Of a stretch of 64,000 bases of DNA, positions 8,411 to 16,487 are shown piece by piece (the first letter of the stretch is position 1; each line of letters starts with the position of its first letter). The stretch covers positions 1 to 64,000 of the forward strand of contig CAKRIL010000002.1 of the NCBI GenBank assembly GCA_934343915.1, in the 5' to 3' direction. A program made the position numbers and the translations under genes. Source of the stretch: an uncultured Lachnospiraceae bacterium (GTDB lineage Bacteria > Bacillota > Clostridia > Lachnospirales > Lachnospiraceae). Below the pieces are notes generated by a model. It was not told the DNA's origin, made no database searches, and was given only the letters and a program-made list of their open reading frames with translations.

Positions 8411-9607
8411 CTATCGCTTGGAAAGTTCTGCCGTGATCTCTTCCCATGTGACACCCTTAAGTGACATGAGAACCATAACATGATACAGGAAGTCTGAAAT
8501 CTCATATATAATCTCCTCAGGGTCGGGGTTCTTTGCGGCGATGATGATTTCCGTCGCCTCCTCACCGCACTTCTTAAGAATCTTGTCGATTCCCTTGTCG
8601 AAGAGGTAATTGGTGTATGAGCCCTCCTTAGGATGAAGCTTCCTGTCCTCAATTACGGACATAACATCCTTAAATACCTTGAGCGGATTGGTCTCGGCAT
8701 AATCCTTAGCTGCAAGCTTCCTGTAAAAGCAGCTGTAATTTCCGGTATGGCATGCAGCTCCAAGCTGTTTTACCTTCGCTAAGAGTGTATCATTATCGCA
8801 GTCAATGTCAAGTGATTTTACATACTGGTAATGTCCGGAGGTCTCGCCCTTAACCCACTGCTCCTTACGGCTTCTGCTGTAATATGTCATAAGACCGGTT
8901 CGTAAGGTGTTATTGAATGCCTCCTCATTCATATAGGCAAGCATCAGAACCTCGTCAGTCTTATAGTCCTGAACTATGACAGGTATAAGCCCGTCGCTGT
9001 TGAGCTTGAATTCAGAGAAGGCGATTGCTGATGTGAAGCTCACTGTCTCATAGCCATTCTCCTTTAATGAAGCTTTTGCTTCATTGTAGTCGGCATTTAT
9101 GTCGGCTTTTGTCAAATAAAAGTCGGAATTTGCATAAAATCCGTCAAAATTCGAGCCAAACAGAGCTGTTATACCATTTCCCGCACATAAATCGGCAGCC
9201 TCCGTGTCATAATTCTCATCAGATACAAGAATTCCGAGCTTCTCGCTTCCGAAGCGGTTGGCAACCTCTGTCATCATTGCCATATCTGCCTCGACAGCCG
9301 AATCAAGAACCGCTCTTCTTGCACCTGCATAGAGATATTTCTTGACATCCTCAACTCTTTTTATATTGCCTCCGACATTGAGCGGAAGGTCTGTCTCCCT
9401 GCCTATATTTCTTATGACGGATATTGCCGCATCATGTGAGGCATCATCATATGATAAATCCATTATGAGGAATTCATCTGCGCCTGCTGCTTCAAGTCTT
9501 AAGCATATCTCAACAGGTGATAAGTCATCCTTCACCTTTGCACAGCATTTTTTATCACTGTATATTTCTTTATCCTTTAAAAAGAGAACCGGAACTACTT
9601 TTTTCAT
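8411..9607 (-). CDS. hisIE: HisIE with an N-terminal degenerate HisF-like domain (histidine steps 2-3)
   Basis: This 398-residue protein has three parts. Residues 1-205 resemble a (beta/alpha)8 HisF/HisA barrel (GGNIKRVEDVKKYLYAGA is the HisF GGI motif), but the HisF catalytic aspartate of the first strand is replaced (PVLFLKD instead of PCLDVKD) and the second half is poorly conserved. Residues 206-295 are phosphoribosyl-AMP cyclohydrolase HisI (MLAYMNEEAF, SRSRKEQWVKGETSGH, ACHTGNYSCF). Residues 305-398 are phosphoribosyl-ATP pyrophosphatase HisE (KKCGEEATEIIIAAK, EISDFLYHVMVLM). It should convert PR-ATP to ProFAR. The ATG at 9607 is preferred over an in-frame TTG at 9616, because the AAAGG box spaces properly to the ATG. 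The extra barrel may be a structural relic. Confidence 0.9.
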   Translation of the reverse strand: MKKVVPVLFLKDKEIYSDKKCCAKVKDDLSPVEICLRLEAAGADEFLIMDLSYDDASHDAAISVIRNIGRETDLPLNVGGNIKRVEDVKKYLYAGARRAVLDSAVEADMAMMTEVANRFGSEKLGILVSDENYDTEAADLCAGNGITALFGSNFDGFYANSDFYLTKADINADYNEAKASLKENGYETVSFTSAIAFSEFKLNSDGLIPVIVQDYKTDEVLMLAYMNEEAFNNTLRTGLMTYYSRSRKEQWVKGETSGHYQYVKSLDIDCDNDTLLAKVKQLGAACHTGNYSCFYRKLAAKDYAETNPLKVFKDVMSVIEDRKLHPKEGSYTNYLFDKGIDKILKKCGEEATEIIIAAKNPDPEEIIYEISDFLYHVMVLMSLKGVTWEEITAELSKR

Positions 9608-9630
9608 AGAATCCAACCTTTCCGCATTAA

Positions 9631-10215
9631 TTACAATGCTCCTTTAGTCGAGAGTACATCAACAATGCGCGGGTCGATTGACACCGCTTCGTCAAGAGCC
9701 TTTGCAAAAGCCTTGAACATTGCTTCGATTATATGGTGGTTATTGTCACCGTCTATCTGCTTAAGATGCAGGTTCATTCCGGCACTGTATGATACGGCAT
9801 AGAAAAATTCCTTTACCATTTCAGTATCAAAATATCCTACCCTGTCGGTTGTGAAATCACCCTTGAAGTTGAGGTACGGTCTGCCTGATAAGTCGATTGC
9901 GCACAGCACCAGTGTCTCGTCCATCGGAAGCAGCATACTTCCGTAGCGCCTGATGGATTTCTTATCGCCTAATGCCTGCTTGATTGCCTCGCCGAGAACT
10001 ATTCCCGTATCCTCTATCGTATGGTGGCAGTCCACTATTAAATCTCCCTTTACGTTGACTGTCAGGTCAAAGAAGCCGTGCTTAGCAAAGCTCTTTAGCA
10101 TATGGTCAAAGAAGCCTATTCCCGTGTTCACGCTTGACATTCCGCTGCCGTCAAGATTGAGTGACATTGTTATATCTGTCTCAGAAGTCTTTCTTGTAAT
10201 TGATGCAGTTCTCAA
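9631..10215 (-). CDS. hisB: Imidazoleglycerol-phosphate dehydratase
   Basis: HisB removes water from imidazole glycerol phosphate (step 6 of histidine synthesis) in the cytoplasm. At 194 residues it is a normal-length monofunctional enzyme. Both manganese-binding motifs are present: DCHHTIEDTGI (about residues 63-73) and DGDNNHHIIEAMFKAFAKAL (about residues 154-173). Translation starts at a TTG (10215): the conserved opening MRTASITRKTSET begins there, and a GGCGGTG-type box is upstream. It lies 17 bp after hisD in the his operon. Confidence 0.96.
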   Translation of the reverse strand: MRTASITRKTSETDITMSLNLDGSGMSSVNTGIGFFDHMLKSFAKHGFFDLTVNVKGDLIVDCHHTIEDTGIVLGEAIKQALGDKKSIRRYGSMLLPMDETLVLCAIDLSGRPYLNFKGDFTTDRVGYFDTEMVKEFFYAVSYSAGMNLHLKQIDGDNNHHIIEAMFKAFAKALDEAVSIDPRIVDVLSTKGAL

Positions 10216-10232
10216 TTAATTCACCGCCTTTA

Positions 10233-11525
10233 TTATTTTTCGAATCGAACCTTGATTGAGTTGGCATGAGCTGTAAGTCTCTCAGCATTAGCGAACTTGA
10301 TTATATCCTCATGGATTGGTTCAAGTGCCTCCCTTGAGTATGATATGATGCTTGATTTCTTTATGAAATCATCCACGCCAAGCGGTGAGAAGAACTTAGC
10401 CGTTCCGTTCGTAGGAAGTACATGGTTAGGTCCTGCAAAATAATCACCGAGAGGCTCGGAGCTGTATTCGCCGAGGAATATCGCACCGGCATTTCTTATC
10501 TTGGTCATGACGGTGAACGGGTTCTTTGTGACTATTTCAAGATGCTCTGATGCAATCTCGTTCGCTGTCTCAACAGCCTCGTCAATGTCCTTGGCGATGA
10601 GAATGTAGCCGTAATTTTCAAGAGATTTGTTAATTATTTCACTTCTTGAGAGCTCAGCCACGAAGCCGTCTATCTCAGCGGAAACCTTGTCTGCAAGCTC
10701 ACTGCTTGTAGTGATAAGGATTGCTGATGCCATCTCATCATGCTCAGCCTGTGAGAGCAGGTCTGCTGCCACATAGCGCGGGCTGGCTGTCTCATCCGCA
10801 ATGACGAGAATCTCGCTCGGACCCGCTATCGAATCAATGCTCACATGTCCGTATACGGCTTTCTTTGCGAGAGCTACATATATGTTGCCGGGGCCGACAA
10901 TCTTGTCGACCTTCTTTATGCTCTGTGTTCCGTAAGCCATGGCACCTATTGCCTGTGCCCCGCCGACCTTATATATGACATCCACACCTGCCTCATTGGC
11001 AGCTACAAGTGTTCCCGGATTGACCTTGCCGTCCTTTCCCGGAGGGGTGGTCATGATTATCTCGCTCACACCGGCAACCTTGGCAGGGATTATGTTCATG
11101 AGTACGGATGAAGGATAAGCGGCCTTTCCGCCCGGAACGTATACGCCGACGCGGGCTAAAGGAGTAACCTTCTGACCGAGAATCGTACCGTTAGGAGTTG
11201 AGTCGAACCAGCTGTACTGCTTCTGCTTGGAATGATAATCGCGGATGTTTACAAGTGCTTTTCTTATTACATTTACGAGTTCTTCGTCGACAAGCGAATA
11301 TGCTTCCTCTATCTCTTCCTTTGTGACAACGATATTTGACGCATCAATGTCGGCACCGTCGAACCTTTTGGTGTACTCGAACAATGCATCATCCTTTTTT
11401 TCCTTAACATCAGCGAGGATTGCTGCTACGCTTGCCTCGTACTTTCCGTAGCTGTTAGGGCTTCTCTTTAAAAGATTCTCAAGTATGTCATTTTTTGTAG
11501 CTTCATTCAATACAACTGTTCTCAT
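10233..11525 (-). CDS. hisD: Histidinol dehydrogenase
   Basis: HisD oxidises L-histidinol to L-histidine in two NAD-dependent steps. The 430-residue length is typical. Family motifs are visible: VGVYVPGGKAAYPSSVLMN, KVDKIVGPGNIYVALAKK, GPSEILVIAD, the catalytic pair region SEHLEIVT, and FAGPNHVLPTNGTAKF. The gene starts 3 bp after the hisG stop and is followed by hisB. The ribosome binding site overlaps the end of hisG, so translation is coupled. Confidence 0.97.
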   Translation of the reverse strand: MRTVVLNEATKNDILENLLKRSPNSYGKYEASVAAILADVKEKKDDALFEYTKRFDGADIDASNIVVTKEEIEEAYSLVDEELVNVIRKALVNIRDYHSKQKQYSWFDSTPNGTILGQKVTPLARVGVYVPGGKAAYPSSVLMNIIPAKVAGVSEIIMTTPPGKDGKVNPGTLVAANEAGVDVIYKVGGAQAIGAMAYGTQSIKKVDKIVGPGNIYVALAKKAVYGHVSIDSIAGPSEILVIADETASPRYVAADLLSQAEHDEMASAILITTSSELADKVSAEIDGFVAELSRSEIINKSLENYGYILIAKDIDEAVETANEIASEHLEIVTKNPFTVMTKIRNAGAIFLGEYSSEPLGDYFAGPNHVLPTNGTAKFFSPLGVDDFIKKSSIISYSREALEPIHEDIIKFANAERLTAHANSIKVRFEK

Positions 11526-11528
11526 ACC

Positions 11529-12173
11529 TTACTTAGCCTCCACATAATTTCTTAAGTCATTTATAATCTTCAGGATTCTATCGTTCTCCATCTTCATGCT
11601 CACCTGATTGACAACCATTCTTGCCGAGAGGTCACACACCTCATCGAGTACACACAGCCCGTTCTCCTTAAGTGTTGTGCCTGTTTCCACAATATCAACG
11701 ATGACCTCGGACAGACCAACAATAGGTGCGAGCTCTATCGAGCCGTTAAGCTTAATAATCTCAACCGTCTGATGCTTGCGGTTGTAGAAGTAATCCTTGG
11801 CTATGTTCGGATACTTGGTAGCCACGCGGATGAGCTCATGACCGTTAAGATACTTTTTGGCGCTCTCCGGACCACATACACACATACGGCATTTGCCGAT
11901 TCCAAGGTCATACACCTCATAGAGATTCCTGCCCTCCTCAAGGATGGTGTCCTTGCCGACGATTCCTATATCTGCGGCACCATATTCAACGTAGGTCGGA
12001 ACATCATTCGCCTTGGCAAGGAAGAATCTGAAGCCGAGCTCCTCGTTGGTAAAAATAAGTTTTCTTGAGCTCTCGTCCTTCATCTCCTCGCAGGTTATTC
12101 CTATCTGTTCGAACATTTCAAGGGTCTTCTTTGCAAGTCTGCCCTTCGCGAGGGCAAATGTAATATATCTCAT
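11529..12173 (-). CDS. hisG: ATP phosphoribosyltransferase, short form (needs HisZ)
   Basis: HisG joins ATP and PRPP in the first, feedback-controlled step of histidine synthesis. The 214-residue size marks the short form, which lacks the C-terminal regulatory domain and works as a complex with HisZ; hisZ is directly upstream. Visible motifs are FALAKGRLAKKTLEMFE (residues 6-22), YVEYGAADIGIVGKDT and the PRPP loop region GLSEVIVDIVETGTTLKENGL. The start has GGGAGG 8 bases upstream. Confidence 0.96.
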   Translation of the reverse strand: MRYITFALAKGRLAKKTLEMFEQIGITCEEMKDESSRKLIFTNEELGFRFFLAKANDVPTYVEYGAADIGIVGKDTILEEGRNLYEVYDLGIGKCRMCVCGPESAKKYLNGHELIRVATKYPNIAKDYFYNRKHQTVEIIKLNGSIELAPIVGLSEVIVDIVETGTTLKENGLCVLDEVCDLSARMVVNQVSMKMENDRILKIINDLRNYVEAK

Positions 12174-12189
12174 ATGCCAATCCTCCCAT

Positions 12190-13404
12190 TCACACTATTC
12201 CGGCTTTGTCAAGTGTGGCTTTGTCAGACCTTATGACTGCCTCATAGCCTCCGTGCAGCGCAAGCTCCTCATAATCCTGCTTGGTCTTTCCCTCGCAGAA
12301 TGGGAACATTCCGACACTGATACCTGACTTTCTGTAATATGCCGCAAGCTTTATCGCATCGGCAGCTTCGTCCCCGCGGTACAAAAGCATGAGCGGAAGT
12401 CGGTTGGCAGGAAGTGTAATCTTCTGTCTGTTAAGTGCAAGCAGCACGAAATCCACATTGATTGAAAAGCCTATGGATGCGGCGGACTTGCCGTATTGGC
12501 ATATAAGTTCGTCGTAGCGTCCTCCGTTGGCAACAGGCTCACCTACCTCATAGGTGACGGCTCTGAATATGATTCCTGTATAATATGTAAGCTCGGAGAG
12601 CATTCCGAGATCAAATGAGACATAATCCTCATAACCGTATATCTTAAGAAGCCCATACACCTGCTTAAGATGTTCGATTGCAAGAAGTGAGGTCTCATTA
12701 TTAACATAGCGCTTAGCTTCATCAAGCTTGTCGGCTGAGCCGAATAACTGAGGGAGCATGAAAAGCGCTTCTCTTATTTCATCTGACAGACCACAGCCTC
12801 TTGCCAGTTCCTCGACTCCGAAGAAATTCTTCTTCTGAATAAGAAGTCTTAGCTCCTCCTCGGTATCCGAATCAATTCCGGCTTCCTTTACAAGCCCCTT
12901 AAAGTATGCCACCTGACCCACTTCAACCTGAAATTCCTTAAGTCCTGCGGTGAGCAGTGATTCAATCATCATGGCAAGCATCTCAGCATCGGCTGTTACC
13001 GAGCAGTCGCCTATGAGCTCGCAGCCGAGCTGTGTTGTCTCCTTAAGCCTGCCCTGATAGGAGCTCTTGTTAATGAAGGTATTTCCGAGGTAACACAGCT
13101 TGATAGGAAGCTCTTCATTCTCGAAATACTTTGCCGCACATCTTGCAACCTGCGGTGTCATATCAGGTCTTAATACAAGTGTGTTGCCTTCACGGTCAAA
13201 GAACTTAAACATATTCTTCGACGCTACGCTTCCGCGCTCCTTGTTAAATATGTCAAAATATTCAAATGATGGCATCTGTATATCACGATATCCGTAAAGC
13301 TTGAGAACCTGATGCATTCTGTTCTGTAAAAGCAGCTTATTCTCACATTCTGTTCCGTATAAATCCCTCACACCCTCAGGTGTATGCAACAATTTACGTT
13401 CCAT
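12190..13404 (-). CDS. hisZ: ATP phosphoribosyltransferase regulatory subunit
   Basis: HisZ is a catalytically inactive relative of histidyl-tRNA synthetase that activates short HisG and confers histidine inhibition. The 404-residue protein has the class II synthetase fold elements: TPEGVRDLYGTE (residues 8-19), YGYRDIQMPSFEYFD, FKFFDREGNTLVLRPDMTPQVAR and, late, GGRYDELICQYG. It lacks the C-terminal anticodon-binding domain of a true HisS, and it heads the his operon, which both favour HisZ. A strong promoter lies upstream. Confidence 0.93.
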   Translation of the reverse strand: MERKLLHTPEGVRDLYGTECENKLLLQNRMHQVLKLYGYRDIQMPSFEYFDIFNKERGSVASKNMFKFFDREGNTLVLRPDMTPQVARCAAKYFENEELPIKLCYLGNTFINKSSYQGRLKETTQLGCELIGDCSVTADAEMLAMMIESLLTAGLKEFQVEVGQVAYFKGLVKEAGIDSDTEEELRLLIQKKNFFGVEELARGCGLSDEIREALFMLPQLFGSADKLDEAKRYVNNETSLLAIEHLKQVYGLLKIYGYEDYVSFDLGMLSELTYYTGIIFRAVTYEVGEPVANGGRYDELICQYGKSAASIGFSINVDFVLLALNRQKITLPANRLPLMLLYRGDEAADAIKLAAYYRKSGISVGMFPFCEGKTKQDYEELALHGGYEAVIRSDKATLDKAGIV

Positions 13405-13442
13405 GGCGCCTCCGATAATTTTACTTTAACATGGTAAATTGG

Positions 13443-13493
13443 TAGTATGCTACTATGTGATAGTACTATAACAAAGTGTCAGAAAAATGTCAA
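13443..13493 (-). promoter_or_regulatory. Promoter of the histidine operon with nearby palindromes
   Basis: On the minus strand TTGACA (13488-13493) and TATAGT (13465-13470) are 17 bp apart, about 60 bp before hisZ. The -10 region overlaps a perfect 10-bp palindrome ATAGTACTAT (13460-13469), and a 5-bp inverted repeat TAGTA/TACTA (13443-13455) follows. These could be operator half-sites. The leader is too short for a T-box. Confidence 0.7.
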
Positions 13494-13521
13494 TGTTTTT
13501 ATTAAGTTATATATTAATCCA

Positions 13522-14055
13522 TTAATCCCTCTCAGACAGGTCTTTTTGCAGCTGTTCAAGATAGTGAACCATCACACCGTTGTGGGTACGGATGCGGTAG
13601 GTGGCATCGAGCTCATCATATCGGAAGCTTTTTCGCCCGCCCTCCTTCATTCGGTTCCAAAACTTAAGAACATGTCTGTACGGGACATAGAATTTTTCGT
13701 CCTTCTTGGAAAAAAAGATTATGAGAAAAGAGATACCGCCCTGCTGTTCGAATTCTCCCATGAATTCCATCTGATGCTCATGGATATTGTGAAGCGGAAA
13801 TGTGTCTGCCGTACACTCTTTGGCATCAAAGCACACAGGCACACCTTGAACAACACCTATATAGTCAACGGTACTTTTCTTGTCAAAATAGGCAAGTGTG
13901 ATATGGTTATGCTCCTTATCCATATTGATAGGAGTTATAGGTGTCGGAATTTTCTGTATAAGTGCCAGATTCTTTTCACGGTAACGGTCATTGCTTTGAT
14001 TTATGAGCTCCTCAAGGGTCGAACCTCGAAGTCCTCTCGAATTCCATGTAGGCAT
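13522..14055 (-). CDS. recU: Holliday junction resolvase RecU
   Basis: RecU cleaves four-way DNA junctions in recombination and chromosome segregation of Firmicutes. The 177-residue protein has the nuclease core: GLRGSTLEELIN (residues 8-19), STVDYIGV with the metal-binding aspartate, FDAKEC with Asp and the catalytic lysine, and the conserved LHNIHEHQMEFM segment. It is slightly shorter than the roughly 200 residues of Bacillus RecU, missing mostly N-terminal residues. It is the last gene of the long minus-strand block that begins upstream of 21 kb. The ribosome binding site is AAAGAGGT, 8 bases from the ATG. Confidence 0.93.
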   Translation of the reverse strand: MPTWNSRGLRGSTLEELINQSNDRYREKNLALIQKIPTPITPINMDKEHNHITLAYFDKKSTVDYIGVVQGVPVCFDAKECTADTFPLHNIHEHQMEFMGEFEQQGGISFLIIFFSKKDEKFYVPYRHVLKFWNRMKEGGRKSFRYDELDATYRIRTHNGVMVHYLEQLQKDLSERD

Positions 14056-14101
14056 AGGTGTACCTCTTTTTATAGGTCATTATTAAGAATAGTTATTAAT
14101 A

Positions 14102-15055
14102 TTAAAGGATGCTGCGGGTGAATACAGAGAGCTTAGCCGGAATGGAAGCCTTGTATTCCCTGCCATCCGGAAGAACCACACGGTATGCGTGAAGTAATTG
14201 GTCTTTAAGCTTGTATTTTTCATTGATGCGTCTGTCACCGTACTTGTAATCCCCGAGCACTGGATGATTAAGCATCGCAAGGTGCGATCTTATCTGATGC
14301 GGCCGTCCTGTTATGAGATGTACTTCAAGTACTGTATAATCCTCGCCGTGGCCAAGGACATGATAATCGGTTCTGATGAAGCGTTCGTCGCTCTCAGCTG
14401 TTGTATCAGGTGTGAGAGGTCTTACACTCACCTTATTGGAGACCTCATCCTTGATAAGAAGCCCGCATACGCTGTTGTCATGCTCCAACCTTCCCTTGAC
14501 AACAGTTATATAGTATTTGTCCAAGGTTCTGTCCTTAATCATCTGTGAGAGCCAGCGGCTGCCCTGCATTGATTTTCCTGCAAGCACAAGTCCGCTGGTA
14601 TTGCGGTCAAGGCGGTTGCATACGGAAGGCTTGAAGGTTCTAAGCTGAGCCTCGTCTAGCTTGCCCTCATGCAGAAGATAGCCTATGATATATTCGTTGA
14701 GGGATACATCCGTCGGTGCCGCCTTCTGTGTCAGCATTCCGGATGGCTTATTGACGAATATTACATCATCATCCTCATATACAATATTAAGCTGTTTATA
14801 AGGATATGAGGCAGCAGTATGAGAATTATTATGAGCACCGCTGAACTTCTCTATGGTCTCATCAGAGAGAAAGAGCTTTACACTGTCGCCAACCGAGAGC
14901 TGCTCCTTTCCGGTACATTTTGTACCGTTTAGCACAATATTCTTTTTCCTCATCATCTTGTAAAAGAAGGATACCGGGGCTTCTTTCAAAATTCTTCCGA
15001 GGTACTTGTCAAGCCTCTGCCCTGCCTCATTCTTTCCTATGGTAAATTCCTGCAT
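14102..15055 (-). CDS. RluA/RluD-family rRNA pseudouridine synthase
   Basis: This 317-residue enzyme isomerises uridine to pseudouridine in rRNA. Residues 1-75 form an S4 RNA-binding domain (AGQRLDKYLGRIL). The catalytic domain has VNKPSGMLTQ, the catalytic aspartate motif CNRLDRNTSGLVLAGKS (about residues 149-165) and the closing GRPHQIRSHLAMLNHPVLGDYKYG. The RluA/C/D group is certain from the NRLDRNTSG motif; the exact target uridine is not. The N-terminus begins as expected (MQEFTIGKNEAGQRLDKY) although the ribosome binding site is weak (GGAACATTGAC). Confidence 0.93.
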   Translation of the reverse strand: MQEFTIGKNEAGQRLDKYLGRILKEAPVSFFYKMMRKKNIVLNGTKCTGKEQLSVGDSVKLFLSDETIEKFSGAHNNSHTAASYPYKQLNIVYEDDDVIFVNKPSGMLTQKAAPTDVSLNEYIIGYLLHEGKLDEAQLRTFKPSVCNRLDRNTSGLVLAGKSMQGSRWLSQMIKDRTLDKYYITVVKGRLEHDNSVCGLLIKDEVSNKVSVRPLTPDTTAESDERFIRTDYHVLGHGEDYTVLEVHLITGRPHQIRSHLAMLNHPVLGDYKYGDRRINEKYKLKDQLLHAYRVVLPDGREYKASIPAKLSVFTRSIL

Positions 15056-15070
15056 GTCAATGTTCCAATC

Positions 15071-15661
15071 TTATATAGATAATATTTTTAAATTGTATGC
15101 TATTTCCTCTATACGCTTGTTTTCATCGTCAGTATACGATTCGGGAGCTGCACTGTTGATGGCTGCAAGTCTCTTCTTGAACTTGTTCAAATCGGTGTAA
15201 AAGCTCACATCAGCAGTTATATCCGAGTGCTTAAGGAAATCCTTGATGTACTTTCCGTGGTAGGCGGTGTCAAGCTTCTTATCGGTGCAGTATATTACGA
15301 TATGAGCCTTGTCTATTGCAGTATATGTAAATTCAATGCTCTTCTTTTCAGGGGTGATTAAGATATCGGCAAGTATTGTAAGCTTGTCATAAGCGGTACA
15401 CATTTCATTATATTCCGCGGCATCGGCCTTGCCCTTTCTCGGATACATAAGAAAATTGACGGTCATTTTTCCGGTCGGAAGCATCATGACAATCGCAATG
15501 ACAGTCAGAAGATTGCCTCTGTCTGCGAATATGAATATTCCGCTGAAAAACAGCAGCAGCACAAGCAGATAACCGCTTACCATAGCTATTCCTGTCTTGA
15601 TTTTTCTGTTCTTAAAATATCCGGGAGCTCCCTTCGGAACATTTTTAATGATGTTTCCCAT
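15071..15661 (-). CDS. Conserved membrane protein of unknown function, two helices
   Basis: This 196-residue protein is not recognised. The first 20 residues are basic, followed by two hydrophobic helices at about residues 24-46 and 50-70, then a soluble domain of about 120 residues with alternating beta and alpha predicted (ITPEKKSIEFTYTAIDKAHIVIYCTD, DVSFYTDLNKFKKRL). The soluble part is most likely cytoplasmic given the basic N-terminus and a short helical hairpin. It has a good GGAGG box and sits between a pseudouridine synthase gene and an SDR gene, but the context does not suggest a role. Confidence 0.7.
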   Translation of the reverse strand: MGNIIKNVPKGAPGYFKNRKIKTGIAMVSGYLLVLLLFFSGIFIFADRGNLLTVIAIVMMLPTGKMTVNFLMYPRKGKADAAEYNEMCTAYDKLTILADILITPEKKSIEFTYTAIDKAHIVIYCTDKKLDTAYHGKYIKDFLKHSDITADVSFYTDLNKFKKRLAAINSAAPESYTDDENKRIEEIAYNLKILSI

Positions 15662-15706
15662 AACATTCCTCCATATTACTGCCTAAGGACAGCAAAAAAT
15701 AGTAAT

Positions 15707-16450
15707 TTAAAAGAACTTCATAAGAAGTCTGTGAGGCAGGAACCTTCCCGCCACATGCGCAAGCTTCATGGTTCTGCCGTAGATGCTTAATTCGTTGCCG
15801 AGAGCGGCATCCTTGATAGCCTGTTCAACAACATCCTCAGGCTTAGCCATAACCATACGCTTTAACGGCTTGACATTCTTTCCCGCTATCTCGAAGAATT
15901 CAGTATCAACAGGTCCAGGACATACTGCCGTGACTGTGATTTTCTTAGGCTTTAACTCCTTATTAAGAGCCTTGGAAAAGCTTAATACATATGCCTTGGT
16001 AGCTGCATATACGGCAAAGTCGGGCTGCGGCATGAATGCCGCAGCGGATGCAAGCTCAAGTATTCTTGAGTTCGAGGATATATAAGGCAGACACAGCTTG
16101 GTGACAGCCGTGAGCGCACGGCAGTTAATATCAATCATGCCAATCTGTTCCTCGTAGCCGAGCTCGTCGAAACTTCCGCTCTTTCCGTAACCTGCGCAGT
16201 TGACGAGAAGCTTAATATCAGGTGTATTTTCCTCAAGAAGAGTCTTAAGAGCTGACAGCTCATCATTGCTCGACAAATCGAGGGAAATAACTCTTGAGGT
16301 AAGTTTAATCTCGTCCGCGACCTCTTCAAGCCTTTCCGTCCTTCTTGCGATAAGCCATATCTCGTCGAATTTTGAATATCGCGCCGATATCTGTCTTGCG
16401 AACTCTCTTCCAAGTCCGGATGATGCTCCGGTTACTACTGCTATCTTCAT
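15707..16450 (-). CDS. Short-chain dehydrogenase/reductase
   Basis: This 247-residue classical SDR has an NAD(P)-binding Rossmann motif TGASSGLGREFA (residues 7-18), arginines after the second strand (ARRTERLEEV) that favour NADPH, NCAGYGKSG, the catalytic serine in LELASAAAF, and the active-site YAATKAYVLSFS with Tyr and Lys. The PGPVDTEFF motif follows. The C-terminus ends with a hydrophobic, basic tail (HRLLMKFF), as in DltE/YqjQ-like SDRs. The substrate is unknown. Confidence 0.9.
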   Translation of the reverse strand: MKIAVVTGASSGLGREFARQISARYSKFDEIWLIARRTERLEEVADEIKLTSRVISLDLSSNDELSALKTLLEENTPDIKLLVNCAGYGKSGSFDELGYEEQIGMIDINCRALTAVTKLCLPYISSNSRILELASAAAFMPQPDFAVYAATKAYVLSFSKALNKELKPKKITVTAVCPGPVDTEFFEIAGKNVKPLKRMVMAKPEDVVEQAIKDAALGNELSIYGRTMKLAHVAGRFLPHRLLMKFF

Positions 16451-16487
16451 AACTCTGCCTCCTGATATTATGACTTCACTTTATGCT

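Noticed and set aside
13405..13521. T-box riboswitch for the histidine operon
   Set aside because: The leader between the promoter and hisZ is about 60 bases, too short for a T-box, and no conserved T-box bulge sequence is seen.
13447..14121. A 224-codon plus-strand open frame antisense to recU
   Set aside because: It mirrors the recU frame and has no ribosome binding site; recU is clearly recognised on the other strand.
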